Below, piece by piece: positions 18,309 to 29,636 of a stretch of 64,000 bases of DNA. This DNA comes from Pseudooctadecabacter jejudonensis (GTDB taxonomy: Bacteria; Pseudomonadota; Alphaproteobacteria; Rhodobacterales; Rhodobacteraceae). The stretch covers positions 682,001-746,000 of the forward strand of contig NZ_FWFT01000001.1 in the NCBI RefSeq assembly GCF_900172275.1, in the 5' to 3' direction. A program made the position numbers and the translations under genes. The notes under the pieces were generated by a model, which was not told where the DNA came from, did no database searches, and worked only from the letters and a program-made list of their open reading frames with translations. How positions within the stretch are numbered: the stretch's first letter is position 1; every line of letters begins with the position of its first letter.

Positions 18309-19826
18309 TTAGTCGATTTTGGTCAACAGGCTGTCCAAAGAGGCCTTGGCATCGCCATAGAACATCCGCGTATTTTCTTTGAAGAAAAGCGGATTTTCGA
18401 TGCCGGAATAGCCTGTGCCCTGCCCGCGTTTGGACACGAAAACCTGCTTGGCCTTCCAGCATTCCAGCACCGGCATGCCGGCGATGGGGCTGTTGGGGTC
18501 GTCTTGGGCCGCCGGGTTCACGATGTCGTTGGACCCGATCACGATGGCAACGTCTGTCTCCGGGAAGTCGTCGTTGATCTCGTCCATTTCCATCACGATG
18601 TCATAAGGCACCTTCGCCTCCGCCAACAGCACGTTCATATGGCCCGGCAAACGGCCCGCCACGGGATGGATCGCAAAGCGCACCGTCTTGCCCTTGGCCC
18701 GCAGACGACGGGTCAGCTCAGCCACGTTTTGTTGGGCCTGCGCCACGGCCATGCCATAGCCCGGGATGATGATGATGCTGTCGGCCTCGTCGAGGGACTG
18801 GGCCACACCGTCCACGTCAATGGCGATCTGTTCGCCCTCCACGGCCATCTGTTCGCCCGCAGGGCCGCCAAAGCCACCGAGGATCACGGACACAAACGAC
18901 CGGTTCATCGCCTTACACATGATGTAGGACAAGATCGCACCAGAGGAGCCCACCAGCGCACCAACCACGATCAGCAGGTCATTGCCGAGCGAGAAACCAA
19001 TCGCCGCCGCGGCCCAACCGGAATAGCTGTTCAGCATCGAGACCACGACAGGCATGTCCGCGCCCCCGATCCCCATGATCAGGTGATAGCCGATGAACAG
19101 CCCCAGCAGCGTCAGCAAGATCAATGTGAACGTGCCACCGTTGCTCAGATAAACGATTGCCAGCAGCACAGACAAGGCCGCAGCGCCTGCGTTCAGAAAG
19201 TGACCGCCGGGCAGCTTTTTGGCGCCTGTGTCAATCTCGAACGGCAGCTTGGACGATCCGCCCGCCAGCTTGGCATAGGCAATGACAGAGCCCGTGAACG
19301 TCACGGCGCCGATCCAGATGCCCAGTACCAGCTCAACCCGCAGAATGCCGATTTCGACACCGGATTTCTTGGCAATCAGCTGACCAAAGGACGACAGCCC
19401 GTCATAGGCCTCTTTCGGCAGGCCCACCGCGGTGATGCCATCAGCCCCCACGGTGCCCAGCACCAGACCTGCGTTTTCATAAATGCCGCCGATGTAGTTG
19501 ATCATCAAATCGGCGTTGAAGCCCACAAAGACAGCCGCCAGCCCCACAAGGCTGTGCATGATTGCGACAAGCTCTGGCATCTGGGTCATTTCGACCTTGG
19601 TGGCCAGCTGATAGCCTACAGCCGCGCCACCTGCGATCAGGATCAGTGACAGCAGCCACAGCCCCGCACCGGGGCCAACAAGCGTGGCAAACACGGCCAG
19701 CGCCATGCCCGCAATGCCGTACCACACCGCACGTTTTGCGCTTTCCTGGCCGGACAGGCCGCCAAGGCTCAGGATGAAAAGAATGCCTGCAACCACATAG
19801 GCCGCGATGGTGAATGCGTTTTCCAT
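18309..19826 (-). CDS. pntB: NAD(P) transhydrogenase subunit beta
   Basis: This 505-residue subunit belongs to the proton-translocating transhydrogenase, which uses the proton gradient to make NADPH from NADH. About nine membrane helices fill residues 1-260. The NADP(H)-binding domain III follows, with [16 protein letters not shown], the loop [19 protein letters not shown], and the C-terminal segment with [30 protein letters not shown] precedes the ATG. It follows pntA by 13 nt in a two-gene operon. Confidence 0.97.
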   Translation of the reverse strand: MENAFTIAAYVVAGILFILSLGGLSGQESAKRAVWYGIAGMALAVFATLVGPGAGLWLLSLILIAGGAAVGYQLATKVEMTQMPELVAIMHSLVGLAAVFVGFNADLMINYIGGIYENAGLVLGTVGADGITAVGLPKEAYDGLSSFGQLIAKKSGVEIGILRVELVLGIWIGAVTFTGSVIAYAKLAGGSSKLPFEIDTGAKKLPGGHFLNAGAAALSVLLAIVYLSNGGTFTLILLTLLGLFIGYHLIMGIGGADMPVVVSMLNSYSGWAAAAIGFSLGNDLLIVVGALVGSSGAILSYIMCKAMNRSFVSVILGGFGGPAGEQMAVEGEQIAIDVDGVAQSLDEADSIIIIPGYGMAVAQAQQNVAELTRRLRAKGKTVRFAIHPVAGRLPGHMNVLLAEAKVPYDIVMEMDEINDDFPETDVAIVIGSNDIVNPAAQDDPNSPIAGMPVLECWKAKQVFVSKRGQGTGYSGIENPLFFKENTRMFYGDAKASLDSLLTKID

Positions 19827-19839
19827 AAGTCCCGCTCCT

Positions 19840-21417
19840 TTAGGATTTCTGGAACATGGCGAGCATTCGCCGTGTCACGAGGAAGCCGCCGAAAATATTG
19901 ACGGAGGCCATGAAGATACCGAGAGCGGCCAAGATCGTGATCAGCCAGCTGGTCGATCCGATCTGGATCAACGCACCCAGAATGATGATGGAAGAAATCG
20001 CGTTCGTGACCGCCATCAAAGGCGTGTGCAGCGAATGGGCGACGTTCCAGATGACTTGGAAGCCGATGAAGACAGACAGCACAAAAACGATGAAGTGCTG
20101 CATGAACGATGCGGGCATACCGGGGATCAGGCCGATGCCCAGAACCACAGCCGCACCTACGGCCAGCAATGTCACTTGCGTTTTGGTCTGCGCCTTGAAG
20201 GCTGCGACTTCAGCCGCGCGTTTTTCCTCTGGCGTCAGTTCCTTCACCTCGGCTTTGGGTTGGGCCGCAATGGCCTGCACCTTGGGCGGAGGGGGCGGGA
20301 AAGTGACGTCTTGGGCGTAGGCGATGGTCGCCCCGCGGATCACGTCATCTTCCATATTGTGATCAATCACACCGTCTTTTTCCGGCGTCAGATCCGCCAT
20401 CAGATGACGGATGTTGGTGGCGTAAAGCGTGGAGGCCTGCGTCGCCATACGGCTCGGGAAGTCCGTGTAGCCGATGATTGTGACACCGTTGTCGGTGACG
20501 ATTTTCTCGTCCCGAACGGTCAGCTTGCAGTTGCCGCCCTTTTCAGCGGCCAAGTCCACGATAACAGAACCCGGCTTCATGGATTTCACCATGTCTTCGG
20601 TCCAAAGCTCAGGCGCTTCGCGATTGGGGATCAACGCCGTGGTGATAACGATGTCGATGTCGGGGGCAAGTTCACGGAATTTGGCCAGCTGGGCTGCGGC
20701 AAACTCGGGCGACGACACGGAGGCGTAGCCCCCAGAGGAGGCCCCGTCGGCCTGTTCCTCTTCAAAGTCCAGATAGACGAATTCCGCGCCCATGGATTCG
20801 ACCTGTTCCGCCACCTCGGGCCGCACGTCAAAAGCGTAAGTGATGGCACCCAGCGACGTGGACGTCCCGATCGCGGCCAAACCTGCCACACCTGCGCCGA
20901 CAACCAAAACCTTGGCAGGGGGCACCTTACCGGCGGCGGTGATTTGGCCAGTGAAGAAGCGGCCAAAGTTGTTGCCCGCCTCGATCACAGCGCGGTAGCC
21001 TGCGATGTTGGCCATGGAGGACAGCGCATCCATCTTCTGGGCGCGGCTGATGCGGGGGATCATTTCCATGGCAATGACGGTGGCGCCTTTCTTGGCGGCC
21101 GCTTGCATCTTGGCCTCGTCCGCGACGGGGCTGAAGAAGGAAATCAGTGTTTGCTCCGCGCGCAGGCGCTTCATTTCACCGTCATCGGGCACGCGGACCT
21201 TGGCGACCACATCGGCGGCCTTCCAAAGGGCTGCGGCTGTTTTCACCACCTCAACCCCTGCGTCTTTGTAATCCTTATCGGAGAACCCAGCCGCAACACC
21301 GGCCTTCGTTTCGATGACACATTCATGTCCGAGCTTTTGCAGTTCCTTGGCAGACGCCGGCGTCATCGCAACGCGGTTCTCCCCCTCAAACAGTTCTTTT
21401 GGCGTGCCGATTTTCAT
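19840..21417 (-). CDS. pntA: NAD(P) transhydrogenase subunit alpha
   Basis: The 525-residue protein contains the NAD(H)-binding domain I ([20 protein letters not shown] at the start, [21 protein letters not shown] Rossmann loop at about 170) and a C-terminal membrane part (about 425-520) as in the E. coli-type fused alpha subunit. The true start is at 21417, with GGGGGAG 6 nt upstream; a longer frame extends through the intergenic space and is not used. With pntB it forms the membrane enzyme that supplies NADPH. Confidence 0.96.
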   Translation of the reverse strand: MKIGTPKELFEGENRVAMTPASAKELQKLGHECVIETKAGVAAGFSDKDYKDAGVEVVKTAAALWKAADVVAKVRVPDDGEMKRLRAEQTLISFFSPVADEAKMQAAAKKGATVIAMEMIPRISRAQKMDALSSMANIAGYRAVIEAGNNFGRFFTGQITAAGKVPPAKVLVVGAGVAGLAAIGTSTSLGAITYAFDVRPEVAEQVESMGAEFVYLDFEEEQADGASSGGYASVSSPEFAAAQLAKFRELAPDIDIVITTALIPNREAPELWTEDMVKSMKPGSVIVDLAAEKGGNCKLTVRDEKIVTDNGVTIIGYTDFPSRMATQASTLYATNIRHLMADLTPEKDGVIDHNMEDDVIRGATIAYAQDVTFPPPPPKVQAIAAQPKAEVKELTPEEKRAAEVAAFKAQTKTQVTLLAVGAAVVLGIGLIPGMPASFMQHFIVFVLSVFIGFQVIWNVAHSLHTPLMAVTNAISSIIILGALIQIGSTSWLITILAALGIFMASVNIFGGFLVTRRMLAMFQKS

Positions 21418-21532
21418 CGAAACTCCCCCATAGATTGTCGCAATTACCTGTTCGTTATCGTCCAGCACGGGGAGACACAAGGCGTCTGGACAGTATGCAT
21501 TTGTATTCAACGCATGACGTGGCGAAATTATA

Positions 21533-21982
21533 TTACAACCAACGTCGTGTTTTCTGCATGTATATGTCGGCCTCGCGCCCGAATGCTGCACGCAGGCAGG
21601 CCTCTTCAGGGCGAATAAAACGGGACGTCAAAACCCAGAACAGCCCCCCCACCAAGGGCAGTGCCAGCCATGTCTGCGTCCAGATGATGTAGGCCAACAG
21701 AACCAGAATATCGCCCAGATAGATCGGGTTCCGGCTGATCGAAAAGACCCCGCTTTGGACAAGGGTTTGCGCCGTAAGGTGCGGAATGAATGTAGTTTTA
21801 TGGCGCCGCATCTCAAAAACCGCGGCCCCCATCAAGCCAAACCCAACCACGGCCAATACCCCCGCAAGGGTCTGTGACACGCCAGTGGGACCAGCCCCCT
21901 GCCCTGCCCCCGCACCACCGATCCAATAGGTGGCAACAAGACAGCCCAAGAGCCAAAACGGGGGAAGATCGAGCCATTTCAT
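21533..21982 (-). CDS. Isoprenylcysteine carboxyl methyltransferase (ICMT)-like membrane protein
   Basis: A 149-residue protein of the ICMT/phospholipid methyltransferase superfamily. Four hydrophobic helices are visible. The family core is GVFSISRNPIYLGDILVLLAY followed by a C-terminal E-E-A-C-L-R-A-A-F-G segment that binds S-adenosylmethionine. Bacterial members methylate membrane lipids or small substrates; the target is unknown. AAGGGG lies just before the ATG. It lies 115 nt upstream of pntA on the same strand and diverges from the RTX gene. Confidence 0.83.
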   Translation of the reverse strand: MKWLDLPPFWLLGCLVATYWIGGAGAGQGAGPTGVSQTLAGVLAVVGFGLMGAAVFEMRRHKTTFIPHLTAQTLVQSGVFSISRNPIYLGDILVLLAYIIWTQTWLALPLVGGLFWVLTSRFIRPEEACLRAAFGREADIYMQKTRRWL

Positions 21983-22299
21983 ACCCCTTTATCCTTAACA
22001 TCGTGCAGCAAGGCAATCGGCACTCAGGCGACATTCATCACGGTCTTGCGATGAGGCTGACCCGCGCGCGCTTGGATGGGCTGAGAGGCCGGTTCAGCGC
22101 CTGAAAAGCGGCACCAATGTGGCACGTCATGGTTAATTGTGTCCGACTTCGGCGGCTTGTGCCGCGAAATGACCTCCATTTGGGATGATTGTTGCTGATC
22201 TGTCCTCAATCTGGCCCGATTGGCCCGCTATCCCCAACCTCAAGATGGGTTCGAACAATATCGGACAGGGCCTTTGTGCCCAAGTATATGAGGTAAGAG
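21983..22299. other. Divergent intergenic region (317 nt) before RTX gene
   Basis: No convincing gene is present; a 61-codon minus-strand frame at 22024-22209 has no ribosome site or family features. A short hairpin GCGGC-TTGT-GCCGC lies at about 22152-22165. GAGGTAAG precedes the RTX start. I could not place promoter boxes. Confidence 0.55.
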
Positions 22300-25200
22300 A
22301 TGCCAACAGGTTATTTGGTTACATTGGGCAACGGCACGCTGGACGATGGCGACGTCATCAGCGGTGGCGCAATTGATTTTACAACCGATGAAATCATCGG
22401 CAACGGCAGCTGGGTCTGGAGTGGGACAGCAGGCGGCCAGACGTTTACCAACACCGAAGAACCAGGTGAGTATATTCTGGGCACCGACGGCAATGTCTAT
22501 TTTGTCCCTCAGTTCGGCCCCGTAGATACGCTGACCTCTGCGTCCGCCTTAAATCCTCCAAATTATCCGGTCATTCCAACGAACGGGACAGTCGACGGCA
22601 CCAGCGGCGATGACGTTATCGACAGCTCGTATCTGGACGAATCCAACGAAGGCCCGACAGCGGGCAACGACATCATCGACGCAGGCGATGGCAACGACCG
22701 GATTGATGCAGGCGATGGCAATGACACCATCTTTGGCGGGTCTGGCAATGACACCGCTTTGGGTGAACGCGGCGACGATGCCATGTTCGGCGGCACAGGC
22801 AACGATGCGCTTTATGGGGGCGGTGGAGCGGATACGCTCGACGGTGGAAGCGGTGCCGATGATCTGTATGCAGGATCGGGTGACGACAGTGTGTCGGGCG
22901 GCAACGGGTTTGATGAAATCTTCGGCGGATCCGGTGCGGACACCATCGACGGGGGCGGCAGCTCTGACACGATTCGAGGTGGGTCCGGCGATGATGTGAT
23001 CACCGATACGGGCGGCAACGCGAGCAACGATATCATCTTCGGGGAAGCCGGCAACGACAGTATCGATGCGGGCGCAGGCAGTGACACGGTCACAGGTGGC
23101 GCAGGGACAGACACCATCGACGGTGGAACCGGAGCCGACACAATCGAAGGGAATGCAGGCGACGACAGCATTCTTGGCGGCGACGGCAATGACGTTCTGA
23201 TTGGCGACACCGATGACGTCGCGGTGACAGGCAGTGAGTCGCTGAACTGGTCCGCCGAAGGGCCCGCTGGGACCGACCTGAACGGCGCGTTCACCCAAGA
23301 CACCGGCACCATGACGGTGTCCGTTGAAACGACCAACACCGGCAACGCCGACAACATGGCCGTCAGCGACACAACGCAATACACCGAAACAGGTGAGCCG
23401 TTTGACCCGAACTCTGCCCTGAACCTGACAGGCGGGGCAGGGCCAACATCCAGCACCAGCATCACGTTCAATCCCAACCTTGATACCGGGCTGTCTGACG
23501 AAGCGGCCAATGTTATTTTCCGCATCAACGACATCGATACAGCCGGATGGCAGGATGTGATCACGGTCCGCGCCTATGATGCTGACGGCAATGCTGTCAT
23601 CGTCACGCTCACACCTGCGCAGATCACGGGCACGGCGTCGGACGATACCGTATCGAATGGTGTTATTACGGCGGGCAACACGTCTGAATCAGCGGCAGAT
23701 GCCGCGGGCTCGGTCCTCGTGGAAATTCCCGGCCCCGTGCATGAGATCGAGATCATTTATGACAACGCCGGCACGGTCGGACAGGCCCTTTGGGTCACCG
23801 ACATTCACTTCGACACCGTTGCACTTGACGATATCGACGCGGGCAACGACACCCTGGACGGCGGAGACGGCGATGACCTGATCCAAGGCAACGCAGGCGA
23901 TGACAGCCTGATCGGTGGCACCGGCAACGACACCCTATTTGGGGGCGATGGCAACGACACGATCGGTGATTTCGGCACGGATGATGGCAACGACACCCTC
24001 TTTGGTGGCGCAGGCGCCGACGACCTGAACGGCGGCAATGGCGACGACATCGTTTATGGTGGTGACGGCAATGACACCCTGACAGGTGGCAGCGACAACG
24101 ACACGTTGTACGGCGACGACGGCAGCGATCAGTTCAACGTCACCGATGACCATGAACAAACGATTGTCTTTGGCGGCGAAGACGCTGATGGCAGTGATAT
24201 TGACGCGCTGTCGTTCTTCAACTTCGAGACCACCCAAGGCGTCTCTGTTACGGCGACGGGCGACGAAGCAGGCACATATGATTTCGACGGAACTGTCGGC
24301 ACAGGCACCTTTGCTGAGATCGAAGAGCTTAACGGCACCTCTTTTGACGACACCTTTGATATGTCTGCGGATGGGTCCGGTGTTTCTCTTGATGCCAATG
24401 GCGGCGATGACAGCATCATTGGCGGCAGCGGCGATGATGTGATCGAAGCCGGTTCAGGTGCGGATACCATCAATGCGGGCGCAGGCAACGACACCATCAC
24501 CCTCTCCTCGGGGGGAACATCGGGCGACGGAGACGCGGATCTGGTGATCCTCGAAGATGGGTTCGGTGACGACATCATCAGCGAATTTGATGCGCCGACC
24601 CCAGATGGCGATGGCACCTTTACCGGCACGGACATGTTTGACGTCACGGGCCTGACCAACGCGGCGGGTGATCCCGTCACGACGGATGATGTGACCGTGA
24701 CCGATGACGGATCCGGCAATGCGGTTCTCACCTTCCCCAACGGCGAAAGCGTGACCCTGATCGGCATCAGCCCAACCGACGCTGATGACCCCTTTTACCT
24801 CAACGCCATTGGCATCCCGAGCAGGGATGGCACCGTTGAGGGCACGGCCGGCGACGACCTGATCGACGCAGGGTACACCGGTGATCCCGACGGTGATCTT
24901 GTGGACGCAGGCGATGCCATCCTGCCTGGTGACACCGGCGACGATGACCTGATCTTCGGGTTCGGCGGCAATGACAGCATTGAGGCCGGAAATGGCAATG
25001 ATGAGGTCTACGGCGGCACCGGGGCCGACACCATTGACGGTGGCGACGGTCAGGATGACATTTTTGGCGGAGATGGCAGCGACAGCATCACAGGCGGCGG
25101 CGGCAACGACAGTATTGATGGCGGCCTAGGCGGCGACACCCTTCTGGGCGAAGGTGGCGATGACGTCATCGAAGGCGGCGACGGCGACGACACTATTGAT

Positions 25201-28200
25201 GGCGGTGACAATGTAGACACCCTGTTCGGCGGGGCTGGCAATGACACGCTTGAGGCGGGCGAAGACCTGAACATCGGCGACGACGATGTATTGTTCGGCG
25301 GCATCGGCAACGACACGCTCACCTCGATCGAGACGGACGCCGGATCAAATGACAGCATGTTCGGCGGTACGGGCAATGACACCATCACCACGACCGGCGG
25401 CAGTCTGAACCTGCTGGACGGTGGCACTGGCAACGACACGCTGACCAGCGGCACGGGCGACGACACCCTATTGGGCGGCGATGACCGTGACGAAATTTAT
25501 GCAGGCTCCAACGACACCGTGGACGGTGGCGAAGGTGGTGACGACTTTGACGTTCTCTATGTCTCCGATGTGGCCACCATCGACTATGACCCCAACAACT
25601 CCGAGAACGGCACGGTCACCTTCAACGACGGCACGACGCTGACCTTCACCAATATCGAAGACGTCATCATCGAAGACCAGGACGGCACCGTCGAAGGCAC
25701 CGCTGGCGATGACGTCATCGATGGCGGCTATACCGGCGATCCCGATGGCGACATGGTCGACGCAGGCGATGCCATTCTGGCTGGCGACGTGGACGACGAC
25801 GATCTGATCTTCGGCTTTGACGGCGAGGACGTGATCAACGCGGGCAATGGCGACGACGAAGCCTATGGCGGTGCGGACGCGGACAGCGTCTTTGGCGGCG
25901 CGGGCGACGACACGTTGTTTGGCGACGGTGGCAACGACCTTCTTGAAGGCGGCACCGGCGACGACACCGTGTTCGCAGGCACCGGCACCGACCAGATCAA
26001 CGTGTCCGAAGACCAAGGAACCGACACGATCACGGGCGGCGAAAACGTAGCCGACAACGATGTTTTGAACCTCGTGGCCACCGGACCCGACGGTGTCACC
26101 GTCGATATGACGGGCAATGAAGCTGGCGATTTCAACTTCGACAGTGGCAACGGCAACGGGACGTTCACAGAGATCGAAACCGTCACCATGACGGGCAATG
26201 ACGACACCTATGACGGGTCTGCAACGACATCAGGCATGGGTGTTGTGGCCGGTGCGGGCGATGACAGCCTTTTGGGTGGTTCGGGCGGCGACACGCTGCA
26301 AGGCGACGCAGGCGACGACACGATTGCGGGTGCGGGCGGCGATGACCAGATTTCTGCCGGTACAGGCAACGACACCATACAGGTCTCTGACACCGATGGC
26401 ACCGATACGATCTTCGGCGGCGAAGATGCAGACGGGTCCGACATCGACATTCTCGATCTGGATGAGGCCGGGTCGGGCCAAGGCGTCACCGTCACCTTCG
26501 ATGGTGATGAACAGGGCACCTATGCGTTTGATGGCAGCCCCGCAGGCGGCACCTTTGACGAGATCGAACAGATCGACGGCACGGGCGAAGATGACACCCT
26601 GAACGCAGGTGCCGACACATCCGGCGTGACGCTGATCGGCAACGATGGCGATGATGTCATCACCGGCGGGCAAGGCGACGACAGCCTGTCCGGCGGCGCG
26701 GATGCCGACACATTCGTGGTGCAGGACAACTTCGGCGACGACACGATCGTGGGCGGCCAGACCGGCAACAACTACGACACACTTGATCTGTCAGGGCTGA
26801 GCAATCCCGTTACCGTGACCTTCAGCGGCCCCGGTGCAGGCACCGTCATCGATACCGTGACAGGCGACACGATTGTCTTTTCCGAGATCGAACAGCTGAT
26901 CCTGACGGAACAATCCGACGTCGTGGATGCCACCAATGATGACGGATACACCTATATCCAGACTTTGGGCGGCGACGACAGCTATGTCGGTTCGGACGGC
27001 GATGATGTGGTCGATGAAGAAATCGGCACGCCTGACGGGCAAGGCAACGACACTTTCTTTGGTGGCGCCGGCAACGATGAAATCTGGGCCGGGACCGAAG
27101 ACGATACCGTCTTTGGCGGCACAGGGTCCGACACACTGAACGGCCAGGACGGCAATGACAGCGTCTTTGGCGGCCAGGGCGGCGATACGCTGACCGGTGA
27201 AGACGGCGATGACCTGCTGTCGGGCGGCACGGGCAATGACACCGTCACCGGCGGCAGCGGCGATGACACGATTGTCCTTGAGGATGATTTCGCCGACGAC
27301 GGTGCCCCTGGCTCCGAAACCATCACAGGCGGCGAAACCGGCGAGACGAATGGCGACACCCTCGACGGGTCAGACCTGACGCAAGATGTCACCGTCACCA
27401 TGACCGGTGATGAGGCAGGCACGGTGACCAACGGCACCGGAACCGCCACGTTCTCCGAGATCGAACAGATCGAAACAGGGTCCGGCGACGACACGTTCTT
27501 TGGTGGTGCGGGTGCGGACAGCATCTCGACCAACGAAGGCGATGACCAGATCACCATTTCCGATGGCGATACGGCCGATGCGGGCTCTGGCGATGACGTC
27601 ATCACCCTTGCGGATACGGTCGGCGGGCCTGGTGACACCATCACCATCACGGGTGGCGCTGGCGATGAGACCACAGGCGACACGCTGGCCTTGGGCAATC
27701 TGGCCGACCTGCAAGACGTGCTGGACAACGCCACGGATGACGGCACCGGCAGCTTCTCCGGTTCAATCACGCTGGACGATGGCACGATCCTCAACTTCTC
27801 CGAGATTGAGAACATCATTTGTTTCACCCCCGGCACCCGCATCGCAACCCCCAAAGGCCTGCGCAATATCGAGGACCTGAAGGTGGGCGATATGATCGTC
27901 ACCCGTGACCACGGGTTGCAGCCGATCCGCTGGATCGAAGCCCGCACCGTCCCCGGTGTTGACCGCTTCGCCCCCGTCCGCATCCGGCCAAATGTGCTGG
28001 CCGGACAAACGACAGACCTGTTGGTCTCCCCCCAGCACCGCGTGTTGTTCCAAGGATACCAAGCGGAACTTCTGTTTGGTGAAAGCGAAGTCCTCGTGTC
28101 CGCCAAACACCTCGTGGATGGCATGGATGTCACCCAAGACGACACCGGTGCCGTGACCTACATTCACATGATGTTTGACCAACATGAGATCATCTATGCG

Positions 28201-28377
28201 GAAGGCGCCGCCACAGAAAGCTTCCACCCTGGCGATATCGGTTTCTCCGCCGTGGGGGACGCCGCGCGGGAAGAGCTGTTCGCGCTCTTTCCTGAACTCC
28301 GCGCTGATCAGAACCACTATGGGTCCACCGCGCGCCGGTGCCTCAAACGCCATGAGGCGAAACTGATCCGCATATGA
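22300..28377 (+). CDS. Giant RTX-repeat calcium-binding protein with C-terminal Hint domain
   Basis: A 2025-residue acidic protein without a Sec signal, so probably type I secreted. Residues 1-95 are a unique N-terminal module ([18 protein letters not shown]...). From about 96 onward there are blocks of RTX nonapeptides (GGxGxDxxx; for example [20 protein letters not shown]) that bind calcium as parallel beta-rolls. A non-RTX beta domain occupies about 305-514 ([14 protein letters not shown] to [11 protein letters not shown]). Five related 60-residue modules at about 625, 1248, 1373, 1486 and 1676 separate RTX blocks. Residues 1841-1990 form a Hint (Hedgehog/intein-type) domain beginning with Cys ([17 protein letters not shown]), with the His motif SPQHRVLF. 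The tail ([15 protein letters not shown]) is typical of roseobacter Hint proteins. Surface or extracellular location and autoprocessing are inferred. Confidence 0.92.
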   Translation: MPTGYLVTLGNGTLDDGDVISGGAIDFTTDEIIGNGSWVWSGTAGGQTFTNTEEPGEYILGTDGNVYFVPQFGPVDTLTSASALNPPNYPVIPTNGTVDGTSGDDVIDSSYLDESNEGPTAGNDIIDAGDGNDRIDAGDGNDTIFGGSGNDTALGERGDDAMFGGTGNDALYGGGGADTLDGGSGADDLYAGSGDDSVSGGNGFDEIFGGSGADTIDGGGSSDTIRGGSGDDVITDTGGNASNDIIFGEAGNDSIDAGAGSDTVTGGAGTDTIDGGTGADTIEGNAGDDSILGGDGNDVLIGDTDDVAVTGSESLNWSAEGPAGTDLNGAFTQDTGTMTVSVETTNTGNADNMAVSDTTQYTETGEPFDPNSALNLTGGAGPTSSTSITFNPNLDTGLSDEAANVIFRINDIDTAGWQDVITVRAYDADGNAVIVTLTPAQITGTASDDTVSNGVITAGNTSESAADAAGSVLVEIPGPVHEIEIIYDNAGTVGQALWVTDIHFDTVALDDIDAGNDTLDGGDGDDLIQGNAGDDSLIGGTGNDTLFGGDGNDTIGDFGTDDGNDTLFGGAGADDLNGGNGDDIVYGGDGNDTLTGGSDNDTLYGDDGSDQFNVTDDHEQTIVFGGEDADGSDIDALSFFNFETTQGVSVTATGDEAGTYDFDGTVGTGTFAEIEELNGTSFDDTFDMSADGSGVSLDANGGDDSIIGGSGDDVIEAGSGADTINAGAGNDTITLSSGGTSGDGDADLVILEDGFGDDIISEFDAPTPDGDGTFTGTDMFDVTGLTNAAGDPVTTDDVTVTDDGSGNAVLTFPNGESVTLIGISPTDADDPFYLNAIGIPSRDGTVEGTAGDDLIDAGYTGDPDGDLVDAGDAILPGDTGDDDLIFGFGGNDSIEAGNGNDEVYGGTGADTIDGGDGQDDIFGGDGSDSITGGGGNDSIDGGLGGDTLLGEGGDDVIEGGDGDDTIDGGDNVDTLFGGAGNDTLEAGEDLNIGDDDVLFGGIGNDTLTSIETDAGSNDSMFGGTGNDTITTTGGSLNLLDGGTGNDTLTSGTGDDTLLGGDDRDEIYAGSNDTVDGGEGGDDFDVLYVSDVATIDYDPNNSENGTVTFNDGTTLTFTNIEDVIIEDQDGTVEGTAGDDVIDGGYTGDPDGDMVDAGDAILAGDVDDDDLIFGFDGEDVINAGNGDDEAYGGADADSVFGGAGDDTLFGDGGNDLLEGGTGDDTVFAGTGTDQINVSEDQGTDTITGGENVADNDVLNLVATGPDGVTVDMTGNEAGDFNFDSGNGNGTFTEIETVTMTGNDDTYDGSATTSGMGVVAGAGDDSLLGGSGGDTLQGDAGDDTIAGAGGDDQISAGTGNDTIQVSDTDGTDTIFGGEDADGSDIDILDLDEAGSGQGVTVTFDGDEQGTYAFDGSPAGGTFDEIEQIDGTGEDDTLNAGADTSGVTLIGNDGDDVITGGQGDDSLSGGADADTFVVQDNFGDDTIVGGQTGNNYDTLDLSGLSNPVTVTFSGPGAGTVIDTVTGDTIVFSEIEQLILTEQSDVVDATNDDGYTYIQTLGGDDSYVGSDGDDVVDEEIGTPDGQGNDTFFGGAGNDEIWAGTEDDTVFGGTGSDTLNGQDGNDSVFGGQGGDTLTGEDGDDLLSGGTGNDTVTGGSGDDTIVLEDDFADDGAPGSETITGGETGETNGDTLDGSDLTQDVTVTMTGDEAGTVTNGTGTATFSEIEQIETGSGDDTFFGGAGADSISTNEGDDQITISDGDTADAGSGDDVITLADTVGGPGDTITITGGAGDETTGDTLALGNLADLQDVLDNATDDGTGSFSGSITLDDGTILNFSEIENIICFTPGTRIATPKGLRNIEDLKVGDMIVTRDHGLQPIRWIEARTVPGVDRFAPVRIRPNVLAGQTTDLLVSPQHRVLFQGYQAELLFGESEVLVSAKHLVDGMDVTQDDTGAVTYIHMMFDQHEIIYAEGAATESFHPGDIGFSAVGDAAREELFALFPELRADQNHYGSTARRCLKRHEAKLIRI

Positions 28378-28400
28378 TCGGCCTTGATCCCAAAGCCCCG

Positions 28401-28433
28401 TCGCGTCAGTCTGCATCCTATGGACTGACGCGA
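28401..28433. other. 11-bp inverted repeat between RTX gene and lipoprotein gene
   Basis: TCGCGTCAGTC (28401-28411) and GACTGACGCGA (28423-28433) form a perfect 11-bp stem with an 11-nt loop, 24 nt after the RTX stop and ending 12 nt before the next ATG. No T tract follows. It may terminate or stabilise the RTX message, or fold beside the lipoprotein ribosome site (AGGGGA) and limit its translation. Confidence 0.6.
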
Positions 28434-28445
28434 CAGGGGATCCTT

Positions 28446-28769
28446 ATGAAGATTTATGTGATGGGTGCGGCAACACTGGCGTTGGCCGCTTGTGGGGCGG
28501 CCCCTGCCCCGCAATCCACGGCGACGAATACCACCGCCCTTGCGGCGCCGTTTACTGTGCCGATGGATCCAGGTCAGATCAGGTGTTCGGATTTGTCCAA
28601 CCCCGCCGCCGCAACCGCCGCCACAGATTGGGCACTGGGGCGCGCCCGGGCCGCCGTTTTATCTGGCACGTCGGCTGCAGCGCCGACTGATGTGGATATG
28701 CGCGCAGAATTGATGGCCGCTTGCGCAAATGCCGCGTCGTCAACCGTGCGGCAGGCCACCACAGGATAG
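28446..28769 (+). CDS. Small lipoprotein of unknown function
   Basis: The 107-residue protein has a lipoprotein signal MKIYVMGAATLALAAC (lipobox L-A-A-C at residue 16), a short Pro/Thr-rich linker and a small domain with two cysteines (IRCSDLSNPAAA and LMAACANAAS). No family is recognised. It follows the RTX/Hint gene by 68 nt on the same strand and is the only downstream gene in that direction. A link to display or release of the RTX protein is possible but unproven. AGGGGA lies about 7 nt before the ATG. Confidence 0.72.
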   Translation: MKIYVMGAATLALAACGAAPAPQSTATNTTALAAPFTVPMDPGQIRCSDLSNPAAATAATDWALGRARAAVLSGTSAAAPTDVDMRAELMAACANAASSTVRQATTG

Positions 28770-28774
28770 ACCCG

Positions 28775-29548
28775 TCAGGCCGATTTGCGCGCCATTTGAC
28801 AACCCGCAGCCCAAAGCTGCGCCGCGCGCCCGAAAGCCTCAAACAAAGGACGCGAGACGGGATCAATGCCCGCTTGCCATTCGGGGTGCCATTGCACCGA
28901 CAAGGTAAAGCCGGGCGCATCCTTGACATAAATCGCCTCGGGCGTGCCATCAGGCGCAACCCCGTCCACGACGATGCGGTCGCTTGCCTCAAGAATCCCC
29001 TGTCCATGGAGGGAATTCGTCAAAACCTGCGTCTTGCCCCACAACTGCTGAAAGGGCCCACCTTCCGTCAACGTCACGATGTGGCGCATCTCAAATTTTT
29101 CTTCCAAGGTCCCATCAGGTGGCATGCGGTGATTGTCACGTCCCGGCAAATCGCGAATTTCGGGATGCAAGCTGCAGCCCATCGCAACTGCGACCTCTTG
29201 AAAGCCGCGGCAGATCCCCAGGATCGGCTGTCCACGCTCAACGCAAGCGCGGATCAGCGGCAGTGCCACGCGATCGCGGCCCCGGTCAAACGCGCCGTGG
29301 GCCTCGGTTGCATCGTGCCCGTACTCTTCAGGGTGCACATTGGGCCGAGCACCGGTGAAGACAAATCCGTCGCAGATCTCAACCAGGTCTTCGGTCTGAA
29401 CAAAATCCGGATCCGTGGGAACGATCAATGGCACCCCACCTGCCACATGTGCAACAGCCGCCGAATTCATCGTCCCTGCAACATGCACAGGATACTCTTC
29501 ATTCAGAAGATAATGATTGCCAATAATACCGATAACAGGTTTGCGCAT
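28775..29548 (-). CDS. Gamma-glutamyl-gamma-aminobutyrate hydrolase family protein (PuuD-like)
   Basis: The 257-residue class I glutamine amidotransferase-like hydrolase has the catalytic Cys in PILGICRGFQEVAVAMG and the His/Glu in SVQWHPEWQ. N-terminal KPVIGIIGNH and TGARPNVHPEEYG fit the PuuD family, which releases GABA from gamma-glutamyl-GABA in putrescine use. The substrate is inferred from family only, since no other puu gene is near. GGAGC lies about 6 nt before the ATG, and a 12-bp palindrome lies just upstream. It follows glcG on the same strand after 88 nt. Confidence 0.88.
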   Translation of the reverse strand: MRKPVIGIIGNHYLLNEEYPVHVAGTMNSAAVAHVAGGVPLIVPTDPDFVQTEDLVEICDGFVFTGARPNVHPEEYGHDATEAHGAFDRGRDRVALPLIRACVERGQPILGICRGFQEVAVAMGCSLHPEIRDLPGRDNHRMPPDGTLEEKFEMRHIVTLTEGGPFQQLWGKTQVLTNSLHGQGILEASDRIVVDGVAPDGTPEAIYVKDAPGFTLSVQWHPEWQAGIDPVSRPLFEAFGRAAQLWAAGCQMARKSA

Positions 29549-29563
29549 AGGTGCTCCTTTGGG

Positions 29564-29575
29564 GCTACATGTAGC
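29564..29575. promoter_or_regulatory. 12-bp palindrome upstream of PuuD-like gene
   Basis: GCTACATGTAGC is a perfect palindrome located 15 nt before the start codon, immediately upstream of the ribosome site. Its position suits a repressor operator. The regulator is unknown. Confidence 0.4.
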
Positions 29576-29636
29576 AACCCTAAGCTGAACATCCTACCCC
29601 CAGCACCGCAGAGGGTTGGCCAAAATGTGCAAAGGA

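Noticed and set aside
22024-22209. 61-codon minus-strand frame upstream of the RTX gene
   Set aside because: No ribosome site, no signal or domain features, and composition like noncoding sequence.
22600-27600. CRISPR-like periodic short repeats
   Set aside because: The period is 27 nt and the repeats translate to RTX nonapeptides in one open frame, with no constant spacers.
26982-28145. Long antisense reading frames over the RTX gene (also 22549-23379, 22812-23564, 24129-24767)
   Set aside because: They mirror the GC-rich repetitive coding sequence, give low-complexity Ser/Pro-rich or Val/Ala-rich products and lack ribosome sites.
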